Below, piece after piece: positions 1 to 11,500 of a stretch of DNA of 64,000 nt. The notes under the pieces are model-generated. The model was not told where the DNA came from. It did not search any database and worked only from the letters and a program-made list of their open reading frames with translations. Source of the DNA: Macquaria australasica. Its lineage: Eukaryota > Chordata > Actinopteri > Centrarchiformes > Percichthyidae. The translations under genes were made by a program, and so were the position numbers. Numbering within the stretch: position 1 is the first letter of the stretch; every line of letters starts with the position of its first letter. Location of the stretch: the NCBI GenBank assembly GCA_005408345.1, contig SEMN01000343.1, positions 1 through 64,000 of the forward strand, given 5' to 3'.

Positions 1-382
1 GACAGTGGCAAGGAAAAACTCCCTTTTAACAGGTAGAAACCTCGAGCAAAACCAGGCTCTAGGTGGGCGGTCATCTGCCTCGACTGGTTGGGTTGAAGGG
101 GGGGGGGGGAGCGGGAGAGAGAGAGCAGGAGGAAAGAGAACATACAGCAGCACAATACAGTTCCACATAGGGATGTAAAGCAATAGCTGTGGTAATGGCA
201 TTGATGTTAACACCAACAGAAACAACACTAAGAGCAATATTATAATAGCAATACTAATAACAAGAGCAACAACAGCAGCAGCGGGTGCAGAGCAGGAGCA
301 TGGGGGCAGCAGGTGGCCGCAACCACAGATCCAGACTCAACAGCTCCAGAGGCAGAGATACCTGCAGAAAGCAATAGAAGGG

Positions 383-429
<47 letters not shown>

Positions 430-1583
430 GAAAGCACACAACTACGGGAAGAAGTTGAATTAATAACAAGCATTGATGGGATATGAGGGCGTACAGATGG
501 AGAGGAAGAGGAGGAGAAAGGAGCTCAGTGCATCATAGGCCTATAGCAGCATACGGGGGGCTCAGGGGTCACCTGAGTCAGCCCTACTATAAGCTTTATG
601 AAAGAGGAAAGTCTTGAGCCTACTCTTAAATGTGAGGAGGTTGTCCGCCTCCCGTACACAAACTGGGATCTGGTTCCACAGGAGAGGAGCTTGATAGCTG
701 AAGGCTCTGGCTCCCATTCTACTTTTAGAGACTCTAGGAACCACAAGGAACCCTGCATTCTGGGAGCGCAGTGCTCTAGTGGGGTAATAGGGTACTATGA
801 GCTCTTTAAGATATGATGGTGCCTGACCATTTAGGGCTTTGAATGTGAGGAGAAGGATTTTAAATTCTATTCTGGATTTTACAGGGAGCCAGTGTAGAGA
901 AGCTAATATTGGAGAAATATGTTCTCTTTTTCTGGTTCTTGTCAGTAAACGTGCCGCAGCATTCTGAATCAGCTGGAGAGTCTTAAGGGATTTATTGGGG
1001 CAGCCTGATAATAGAGAGTTGCAATAGTCCAGCCTAGACGTAACAAATGCATGGACTAGTTTTTCTGCATCTTTTTGAGATAGGATGTGCCTGATTTTTG
1101 CAATGTTACGTAAATGAAAAAAGGCAGTTCTTGAAGTTTGTTTTATGTGGGAGTTAAAGGACATATCCTGATCAAAGATAACTCCAAGATTCCTTACGGT
1201 TTCGCTGGAGGCCAGGGCAATGCCATCTAGAGAAACTATATCTTTAGATAATGTGTTTCGAAGGTGTTCGGGGCCAAGTACAATAACTTCGGTTTTACCT
1301 GAGTTTAACATCAGAAAATTGCAGGTCATCCAGGTTTTAATGTCCTTAAGGCATGCTTGAAGTTTAGCTAATTGATTGGTTTCATCTGGCTTGATCGATA
1401 AATATAATTGGGTATCATCTGCATAACAATGAAAATTTATGGAGTGCTTCCTAATAATATTGCCTAAAGGAAGCATATATAAGGTAAATAGAATTGGTCC
1501 AAGCACAGAACCTTGTGGAACTCCGTGACTGACTTTGGTGTGCATAGAGGATTCATCATTAACGTGTACAAACTGATATCGAT
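1..1583 (-). mobile_element. 5'-truncated L2-type LINE (copy 1): reverse transcriptase C-terminal half and 3'UTR
   Basis: On the minus strand a 327-residue open frame (1545 down to 562) encodes the back half of a non-LTR reverse transcriptase. It has the HGVPQGS motif near the start, the catalytic YADD at about 1425-1414, and then the L2/CR1-type C-terminal region (RLDYCNSLLSG, NAAARLLT, SLHWLPV, APLLWNQIP). The 3'UTR runs from 561 past the left edge and contains a GA microsatellite. Alignment by eye with the copy at 9475-11845 shows identity ending abruptly at about 1583, so this copy is 5'-truncated there. It lies antisense to gabbr1 and probably within one of its introns. It cannot be autonomous because the endonuclease and RT N-terminus are missing. 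The L2 assignment rests on motifs and is fairly secure. Confidence 0.85.
388..426. repeat. (GA)n microsatellite in the L2 3'UTR
   Basis: About 19 uninterrupted GA units. The equivalent position in L2 copy 2 (about 9668-9692) is also GA-rich, so the tract belongs to the element's 3'UTR and did not arise here independently. Confidence 0.9.
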
Positions 1584-2359
1584 AGCATCGATATCAGCAT
1601 CAGGCAGAGATGAGGAGTGGGCTAGAGCGGCCTGGTAAGCTAAAAAAATGTTTTTTTTTCATTTTCACACTTGTAGTCTTCAGCCCCAGCCAACACTGAC
1701 TCAAGTGACATCACTTGAGGCAATTTATCAGATTTCACTCAGCTCCCTCTGGAGCCACAAAAGGCTTTATACAACATGCATATGCAGAGGTACTCCTCTA
1801 GAGTTCCTCTGTAAGGGCAACACACAGTGACGGCATATGGCAAATATGAAAACACCAGAACCAATTGTTTTCTATATAAGCACACAAATTGTTAGTGTCT
1901 TGACATGCATCATTATGGATTCACTTGTCATGATTTGCCAGTGTCCTATTTACCAGCAAGGACATGCGTTAACTCTCCAGTAAAGCAGCTAATGTATCAT
2001 CTTTTCTCCCTCAGATCAGCACATGCTGGCTACTGTACCTGATGTACAATTGATAGCCTTTGGCACAGTGTGTTGCTTCCTAGCTAAAAACCTACTCAAA
2101 GAGTGAAAGCCACAGAAACAATCACTATGTGATAATTCTGTTATGGAAAGAGGATAGGTGGTTGCTGAGCCATTAACAAAGAGAGTACTACAAGGAGACA
2201 CATAAACGACCACCAAGAGATGCCAAACAACTACAAAGAGACGCAAAAATGCAAAATCCTTACATGTCTGTTCTCGGGGGCCCATTGTCACATAATCAGC
2301 CCATGCACAGATCAGTGGAGTTAAAGAACAGTATTCTAAGCCATGTCACTGCTCCCTCA

Positions 2360-2617
2360 GCTGTTTCTCTGTGTATATCCCTGTGCAAAAGTATTTGAAA
2401 GTGCAACCAAATAAATATATTTTCGTATTACAGTACATCCATTCATCCATCCATGAATTTTGTTATTTTCACACCTTTTTTGTTTTATTCCACTGCAAAC
2501 CAAACATAGACACATATTGATAATAAAAGATTTTTTAATTTCAGCACTGTTCAGGGCAAATGATACAATATTTTAATAAGATGCAAGGGTGCCAATATTT
2601 TTGGCCATGTCTGTATG
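2360..2617. mobile_element. Tc1/mariner-type MITE or terminal remnant
   Basis: The right end (about 2590-2617) reads as 'gtgccaatatttttggccat' followed by gtctgta, which resembles the inverted-repeat terminus of fish Tc1-like transposons. The AT-rich interior has no transposase frame. The left boundary is uncertain; it may lie near the 'tgtgcaaaagtatttg' motif at about 2380. Confidence 0.4.
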
Positions 2618-4989
2618 ACCAATTCACCCTGGACCACACAAACTATCATTGTCTTTGTTAGTTTCTCAGTATGTCACAGATTTGCAATCCATATCAGAAA
2701 CCATATCAAGAGTTTTAGGAAATTACAGCCAATTTCTGAAACAGTAAATGACACAGAATGTAAACGTATCAGACATTCCAAATATTGTAAGTGCTCCCTA
2801 GAAGGTGATATTAGGCCCTGATTGTACAGTAATTGTGAGGTGCATCGCTCTGTCTAAGACTGTACAGGTAGACCAGCCGGCAGCATTGTTTTACTGTTGT
2901 TAAGCAACAGAAAAGCCAGCTTTAGTTACAAATGCCTGATGCTGCTAATTGTCTCATCAGAAGAAAAAGTCTCTCTTTTTCTCATTAGCAAACAGCAGTG
3001 TGCAAAACATTCAGGTAGCAGTTTCTCAGTTTTAGCCGGCACTGACCTTTGACTTCACTGGTTACAATGACAAACAGCAGCAGTGGCAACTCTTGCTAAT
3101 AAAGGTTAATTCTGTGAGTAACTAGATGGCAGGCCAAAATTAAACTTGTCTGTTGTCTGGGTGTCTGTACTGAACTCCACTCTGTAACACCACTGAACAA
3201 CCGCAAGTGTTTCTGTAGTTCCAACAACTTCAACAGAGTGATACCTCTTCTCACTAATGGATCATGTCTGTCAGTTTCAGGAGTCACATTTTCCAAATTA
3301 AATTTTCATTCACCATATCAATAATTTAAACTGACCAATTTCATAGTTTTGAACCAGAACATTCAGTATTGGAGTCAAGTAGCTTGTGAAAAAGGTGTGT
3401 CAGATGAAGTAGGCTACAGCTGTTATTTCAGTGTGTCAGATACATAATTAATCAACATTTAGGTAAATATAAGTATCAGCAGATACTCAGTGTTTGGGAC
3501 TCAGATTGGGATCAGGGCCAAATAAACAAGACTGGGACATTCCTAGTGGAAACCCATTGTGATATTGTGTCATTAATTACATTTGAAATATCACATTTGC
3601 TTTCATTACTTTAAAAGCCAGAGAGAGTAGATTTTTGGATACACTGAAGAGGCCAGTTTAGAGCAACAATGAATAGGCTTCTGCACCACCATGAGTTGAG
3701 CTGTTCCATGTAATGCTATTTTCTGACTTTGCTTAGCATTTTGTGTAGGTGTAAATGTAACAAAACTGAACAACTTTTGAAATTCACAATTTGCTGCGGC
3801 AACACTATTGGTCAGATATCAGAAGCACCAGTTTGAAACTGAACCTGAACTGAACCTGTTCTGAACCCCAGCTAAGCTAACTGAATACTAAGTGCTTTTT
3901 TTCTCTCTACTTTATATGCTTTGTTATAACAACCTTGTAGAATTGACTGGTATATGCATTTAGACTTTGTTATTTACTCCTGCACATAATAGCTATTATT
4001 TGTCTTAAAACTGTGACATGCAGACTAATTGATTAATTGATCGCTGTGTGCTGAGGGTTGTTTTTATTATATATATATAATGTCAGATGAGATTGTTCTT
4101 ACATTAAAAATGAAATTAAGCCTGAAAATGTATTCAGGCACACAACTTCAGTCCATGATTTCTCTCACATGGCATACTCTGAGTGAGGGTGTGACATGAG
4201 TGAGGGCCTGTGAAGACAAACAAAACTTTGATCTTTCTCGTAGTCCATCCATTCAAGTCATCCTGTGCTATTTCTGAAATCAGTCCCTATTGACTATACT
4301 ATATTTTCTGTGGACCATTTTATTTGAGTGTCCAAATAAGAACCATGGACAGAACATTGTCCAGTATGGACAGTATGGAGTGGCCATAGAAAAAAATAAT
4401 TAGTTCCCACGTTTTGAGAGATAAGATTGTTCAATTCATTTTATAAAGTTTGGTTATGATTCACAAAATGGGGAATGGTTTATAAACTCACGTTTTCATC
4501 AATATTGCAGTCAGAATTTCCAAAAATTATTTAAATTTCACCATAGGTCCTAGAGAGCTGACGTTTGTTCAGCACATCCACTGATGTGTGACAGAAGTTT
4601 GCCTCACTGCAACCTATGGTCAATTCAGAAGTCCGTCAGTCTGTATTTTTCAAAATATGCAAAATCAATTAACACCTATCTCCACAAGTCTTTCATTCAA
4701 ATGCTATCAAAATTGACACAGATAATCTTTGGATACTAGATATAAAGTGTTTCAGATGGTGTTCAGATATGTCTGCAGTCACATTCAGTGTCTTGCTGTA
4801 ATTAGTACTGTATGCACATTTTCTTTTTTGTCAAATGTTGGTATTTGACAATGCACCCGAAACCAGCAGAATGATGTGATTGTTTTCAGAATTTTATCAC
4901 CAACATTTTGACTGTTGTACACAAGTTTAAACAGACAGAAATACCCTGATCCTACATGTGTGATTGCCTCAAGTTGTGAGAAGGTGTGT

Positions 4990-5065
4990 GGAAAACCACA
5001 TCTCCCCAGTGGTGCAGTCAGTAAGTCACCTTTTCTGGGGATACAAAGGTCTAGGGTTTGAATCT
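4990..5065 (+). mobile_element. Possible tRNA-derived SINE head
   Basis: A block resembling a pol III A box (gtggtgcagtcagtaag, about 5010) is followed about 45 bases later by a B-box-like 'gggtttgaatctcc'. The spacing fits a tRNA-derived promoter, but both boxes are degenerate and no tail or target duplication was identified. Confidence 0.3.
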
Positions 5066-5430
5066 CCAAGTCCTACTTGCCAACAATGTAGCAGTTCATG
5101 CATGTGGGATGACTTAAAGTGCTCATTGAGGCCATATCAAGTCGAAGATTGCCTATTATGAATTTTCTTCTTGTGAACTCGTTAGTGCTGGTTGTGATCT
5201 GAATGGTAAATGAACCTTGGTAATGGAGCCACACACTAAGTGACTGTGTGATTCACTAGAGACATCAATGGGACATTGGAGGCTAAGGCATGGCTGGACA
5301 CTAAACTGATAATTAGGCCAGTAGTCAGTGCAAACTACTAATTCACAAGTTTTTCTTGATCTCTCTCATTCATCTCCTCTGTTCCTTGCAGTCTCTTCAT
5401 CCATTTCATCATCTCCTCTGTGTTTTCTAG

Positions 5431-5581
5431 GCTCAGGACCCCCTGCAGACCAGACAGTGGTCATCGAGGAGTTTCGCTATTTGTCCCAGAAGCTCTTTGT
5501 GTCTTTGTCTGTCTTTGCTGGGTTGGGAATCCTACTGGGAATCGTCTGCCTCACCTTCAACATCTACAACAGCAATGTCAG
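5431..5581 (+). CDS. gabbr1: gabbr1 exon encoding the linker to the membrane domain and TM1
   Basis: The acceptor is ttttctag before 5431; the donor is GT at 5582. The exon starts with two bases of a split codon, carries SGPPADQTVVIEEFRYLSQK and then a hydrophobic TM1 (LFVSLSVFAGLGILLGIVCL), and ends two bases into the Arg codon of NVR. It is the first recognisable exon of the gene in this window. Confidence 0.95.
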
Positions 5582-8500
5582 GTACAATAGCTCACCTTGA
5601 CTCAAGTTCATTTAAAGTTGCACAAATCAATATTTTTATATGAACAATTGCTCAAATGACTGAATGGGTTATGTGTAGGCATTGGCTTGTGTGACAAACC
5701 CACAGATAATTATTACACAGCACTGCAGTTCCCCTCAGGTCTAAGGAGCGTTTTAACCTCTTTCAGCTCATTGTTTTGGTTTTACGGCCCACAAGCTCTG
5801 CTCTCATCAACCTGTGAACTAAACAGCAGACAGCTGTTTTCAGTGAAAAAGCTCTAAAAAGCCACTGTCCACTACCTGCCCAGCAGCAAACAGCAGACAG
5901 ACACAGTTAGAGACTAGCTGGTGAACATAGTGGAGCATTTAGCAGCTAAAGAGCCAGATATATTCTTTAAGAATTGATGAAGTTTTGAACCAAACCAAAG
6001 CTAAAAGGAAAGTGAATATTGGACTTAAGCCCTTTTCAGACATAGAATACTTAACATTGCTGACTTCATTTATCTGTTAAAGTGATGGCTTTTTGTCATT
6101 CAGACATAGGTGTCTTTTATGTTACTGTTCCTTACAGCTTCATTCAGACATGACAGCACATTTAAAGAAAGAGACGCAATACTTGTGCAAATACTGTGCG
6201 AGCACAGAGACGGAGAGAGAGCGGTGAGATAAAAGCATTATGACAGCAAGGAGGAAGTTTTCTGTTCTCACAGGCCGCTTCACTGATGGATTTTGAAACT
6301 TGCTTTGCATTGAAGCCTTAATTAATGACCGTCATGAGCGCGAGTGACGGTCACCCATGCTTCTAACAGTGAATCCACTGATACATTTTCACATCAGTGT
6401 CACCATTTAACGTTATTAGAGGGCAAATTCTGCTGCCTGCTTCATAAAGTCCAACATACACAAGCACTAAATGACAGGATGTTAAGTTCCGACTCTCATT
6501 TAATTTTTATTAGTTCACATGCTGTATGAAAAGCGTTCATTTACTCAACAGTTGGCATGAATGAGAATTTAAGCTATAGAGAGGGCGTGCTGGTCAAATG
6601 ATTACTGTGGGGGGTTTTAACCTCTTTTGCTCCAAAAGAGGAAAAAAGAATCTTCTCAACAACTTCAAATAGGCTCCTTCACAGTGTTTCCTTGTTTATT
6701 AAACTGATTTTGTGCATAAGAGATGATGATTGAAATAATACATTTATTGCAATGATGATAGAATGTGGAACAAGACACTGATTTTATCTCCATCTCTGCA
6801 TGTTTAATCTTGTGCTGCTGCAGCCTTTATGTTCATGTGATGTATTCACTTCAGACTGTGCTGTGTTTAAAATGATATGGAAGGTCCGACCTAGTAAGAT
6901 TGCTGTCATGGCGTTTAAGTAAAAGTGACCAGGTACATAAAAGGGTGCATTCTTCAGACACAAGCACGACTCTAAATGAAGGCTGATATTGCTCTGTGTC
7001 AAGGCTAATATACTCCCTGCAAGTGGCCAAAAAAATCTTCACTTTTCTTCACTTCACTCAATTTCACTTCACTCAACTAAACTTAACTTATAAATAATCA
7101 ATCCCACAATGGGAACTTCAAGTGCCACAGCGTCAGGAAAGTTAAGATGAAAAAAAGCAGTGAAACATAGCATTTTAAATATAATATACAATATATGTAT
7201 GAATTGTATACTATAAGAAGCATTCAGTAATAGAGGGTACTGTAATACAGAAGTGTATTGTAAGTAAAATATTAGACGATCAAAAGATTGAATCAAGTTG
7301 CACAAATCAGTTTTAAAGAGCAAGTGAAGTAATATTTTTAAAACTGTTAATTGAATTTTTGCAAAATGCAAGATGACAATTGAATGGCGTAAAACAGATG
7401 TAGCACTTAATACACACTAAAACAGTTAGGTTAGGTAAAAGGGTTAGGGGCGCCTGGACCTAACTGAGTCACAAGTTAGTGTAGCTTGGTTATCTCTTTG
7501 TAAAGTACCTTATTTCAGGACCTACACTGTGCCAGGGAAAAAAACTCACCTTTAATATGAATGCATTTTGGACGTGATCTAATATATGTAGTATTTACAG
7601 AGCTCTGTGTGAATGCTGCTAGTGACTCCTAAAAAGGCATGTATGAGGCAGACCGTTGAATCCAGACTTACTGCAGTTTGTATTCCTGACAGACAGCTAA
7701 TACTCTGGACTGGATGCCAGTCTGACTCTGACAGCAGGAGGATGACAGTGAGGAGCTTTGACAGACACAAATATCCTTCTGTGCATGATAGTGGGAGCAG
7801 GAGGAAAGAGAACATACAGCAGCACAATACAGTTCCACATAGGGATGTAAAGCAATAGTTGTGGTAATCAGAATCAGAATCAGAATCAGAAATCCTTTAA
7901 TAGTCTCACAGTGGAGAAATTTACATCGTTACAGCGCAGATAAGAGGTAGAATAAAGAGATAGATAGGAATATAAATAGAATAAAAATAGAACAAAAATA
8001 ATAAAACAAAAATAATAATTAAGAGCACGAATATCAATAAATAAGTAGTATAAGTATAATTGAGTTGTACAGTGTATAAGCTGAATAAAGTGTATAGTGT
8101 TTATATTGCACATAAGTGTTTTTATGGCACGACAGTGAGACAACAGTTCGTGTGGTGGTCTACCAGGGTCCATGGTGGTTGTACAGTCTGACCGCTGCAG
8201 GAAGGAAGGACCTGCGGTATCTCTCCGTGAGACACCGCGGGTGAAGCAACCTGTCACTGAAGGAGCTGTACAGTGTAGACAGAGTGTCCTGGAGGGGGTG
8301 GGACGTGTTGTCCAGCAGGGATGACAGCTTGTCCATCATTCTCCTGACTCCCACCACCTCTACCGTGTCCAGAGGGCTCCCCAAGACAGAGCTGGCCTTA
8401 TTTACCAGTTTGTCGAGTCTCTTCCTGTCAGCAGTCGAGATGCTGCTGCCCCAGCAGACCACTCCATAAAAAATGGCTGATGCCACCACAGAGTCAAAGA

Positions 8501-11500
8501 AGGTCTTCAGGAGTGCCCCCTGCACTCCAAAAGACTGCAGTCTCCTCAGCAGATAGAGTCTGCTCTGTCCCTTCTTATACAGAGCAGCAGAATTATCTGT
8601 CCAGTCCAGTTTATTGTTCAGGTGAACTCCCTGGTACTTGTAAGATTTTACAATCTCAATGTCCGTTCCCTGGATCTTCACTGGTGTGGGGGGAGAATGT
8701 TGGCGCCTCCTGAAGTCAACCACCATCTCCCTGGTCTTCCCTTTGTTGAGTTGGAGGTGGTTCCTCTGACACCAGAGGGCAAAGTCCTGCGTAAGTTCTC
8801 TGTACTCCCTGTCGTCCTCATCAGAGATAAGGCCGACAATGGCAGAGTCATCAGAAAACTTCTGCAGGTGACAGGTTGGTGTATTATGGGTGAAGTCTGC
8901 AGTGTAGAGGGTGAAGAGAAACGGTGCCAGAACCGTTCCCTGGGGGGCCCCCGTGCTGCAGACAATTGTGTCGGACTAACACTCCCTGGTCCTCACGTAC
9001 TGCGGACGGTTGGAGAGGTAGTCCAGGATCCAGGCGGTGAGGTGTTGATCCACCCCGGAACTCTCCAGCTTGTCCCCCAGAAGCATAGGCTGGATGGTGT
9101 TAAAAGCACTGGAGAAATCAAAAAACATGATTCTCACAGTGCTCCCAGCCTTCTCCAGGTGGGAGAGGGATCTCTGAAGGAGGTAGATGACTGCGTCATC
9201 CACCCCGATACCAGGTTGATAGGCGAACTGCAGAGGGTCCATCGATGGTCTTACAAGGGGCCGAAGATAGCCAAGGACCAGCCTCTCCAGGGTCTTCATC
9301 AGCTGTGATGTCAGCGCCACCGGCCTGTAGCTGTTGAGGTCCTTGGGGTGGGGAGTCTTTGGCACAGGTACCACACAGGATGTTTTCCACAGTAGTGGTA
9401 CCCTCCCTTGCTTCAGGCTCAGATTGAAGAGGATCTCCACTATCCCACACAGCTGGTCTGCGCAGGATCTGCGCAATGGTATTGATGTTAACACCAACAG
9501 AAATAATACTAAGAGCAATATTATAATAGTAATACTAATAATAAGAGCAATAACAGTAATAGCAGCAGCGGGTGCAGAGCAGGAGCACGGGGGCAGCAGG
9601 TGGCCTGCAACCATAGATCCAGACTCTACAGCTCCGGAGGCAGAAATACCTGCAGAAAGCAACAGAAGGAGAGAGAGAGAGAGAGAGAGAAAGCGGAGAG
9701 AAAGCACACAACTACGGGAAGAAGTTGAATTAGTAACAAGCACTGATGGGATATGAGGGTGTACAGATGGAGAGGAAGAGGAGGAGAGAGGAGCTCAGTG
9801 CATCATAGGAAGTCCCCCGGCAGTCTAGGCCTATAGCAGCATAACTAAGGGGGGGCTCAGGGGTCACCCGAGTCAGCCCTACTATAAGCTTTATCAAAGA
9901 GGAAAGTCTTAAGCCTACTCTTAAATGTGAGGAGGTTGTCCGCCTCCCGTACACAAACTGGGATTTGGTTCCACAGGAGAGGAGCTTGATAGCTGAAGGC
10001 TCTGGCTCCCATTCTACTTTTGGAGACTCTAGGAACCACAAGGAACCCTGCATTCTGGGAGCGCAGTGCTATGTACTATGAGCTCTTTAAGATATGATGG
10101 TGCCTGACCATTTAAGGGCTTTGAATGTGAGCAGAAGGATTTTAAATTATATTCTGGATTTTACAGGGAACCAGTGTAGAGAAGCTAATATTGGAGAAAT
10201 ATGATCTCTTTTTCTGGTTCTTGTCAGTAAACGTGCCGCAGCATTCTGAATCAGCTGGAGAGTCTTAAGGGACTTATTGGGGCAGCCTGATAATAGAGAG
10301 TTGCAATAATCCAGCCTAGATGTAACAAATGCATGGACTAGTTTTCTGCATCTTTTTGAGACAGGATGTGCCTGATTTTTGCAATGTTACGTAAATGAAA
10401 AAAGGCAGTTCTTGAAGTTTGTTTTATGTGGGAGTTAAAGGACATATCCTGATCAAAGATAACTCCAAGATTCCTTATGGTGTTGCTGGAGGCCAGGGCA
10501 ATGCCATCTAGAGAAACTATATCTTTAGATAATGTGTTTCGAAGGTGTTCGGGGCCAAGTACAATAACTTCAGTTTTGTCTGAGTTTAACATCAGAAGAT
10601 TGCAGGTCATCCAGGTTTTTATGTCCTTAAGGCATGCTTGAAGTTTAGCTAATTGATTGGTTTCATCTGGCTTGATCGATAAATATAATTGGGCATCATC
10701 TGCATAACAATGAAAACTTCCTAATAACATTGCCCAAAGGAAGCCTATATAAGGTGAATAGAATTGGTCCAAGCACAGAACCTTGTGGAACTCCATGACT
10801 AACTTTGGCGTGCACAGAGGATTCATTGTTAACATGTACAAACTGATATCGATCTAATAAATAGGATTTAAACCAGCTTAGTGCAGTGCCTTTAATGCCA
10901 ATTAAATGTTCTAGACTCTGTAATAGAATGTGATGGTCAATGGTATCGAATGCAGCACTAAGATCTAGTAAGACAAGTACAGAGACAAGTCCTTTGTCGG
11001 ATGCAATTAGAAGGTCATTTGTAACTTTCACCAGTGCTGTCTCTGTGATATGATGCACTCTAAATCCTGACTGAAAATCCTCAAACAGCTTATTGTTGTG
11101 TAGAAAGTCACACAACTGATTGGCGACTGCTTTCTCAAGGATCTTAGAGAGAAAAGGAGGGTTAGATATAGGTCTATAATTTGACAAAACCCCTGGATCA
11201 AGAGTGGGCTTTTTAAGAAGAGGTTTAATTACAGCTACTTTAAAGGACTGTGGCACATAACCTATTAGTAAGGACAGATTGATCATATCTAGTAAAGAAA
11301 TGCTAACTAAGGGTAAAACTTCTCTAAGCAGCCTAGTTGGGACGGGGTCTAAGAGACTAGTTGATGGCTTAGATGAGGAAATCATGGAAGTTAGTTGACT
11401 AAGGTTGATGGGAGAAAAGCAGTCTAAATGTACATCAGGTTTTACAGTTGTTTCTATGGTTCCTGTGTTTGAAGATAAGTCAGTACCAACTGAGGGCAGG

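Larger units (their letters stand above)
1584..5430. other. Non-coding stretch, probably intron upstream of the first visible gabbr1 exon
   Basis: No convincing exon was found on either strand. Two weak repeat signals are listed separately: a Tc1-like terminus near 2590-2617 and a SINE-like block near 4990-5065. Because the exon at 5431 starts out of phase with no initiator, upstream gabbr1 exons must lie before position 1 or be unrecognised here. I therefore infer that this stretch is intronic. Confidence 0.5.

Noticed and set aside
240..473. Leucine/serine-rich open frames over the left-end GA tract
   Set aside because: They are translations of the (GA)n microsatellite in the L2 3'UTR and carry no domain.
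8622..9308. 228-codon + strand frame across the Rex1-like element
   Set aside because: It is antisense to a clear reverse-transcriptase frame and has no recognisable domain.
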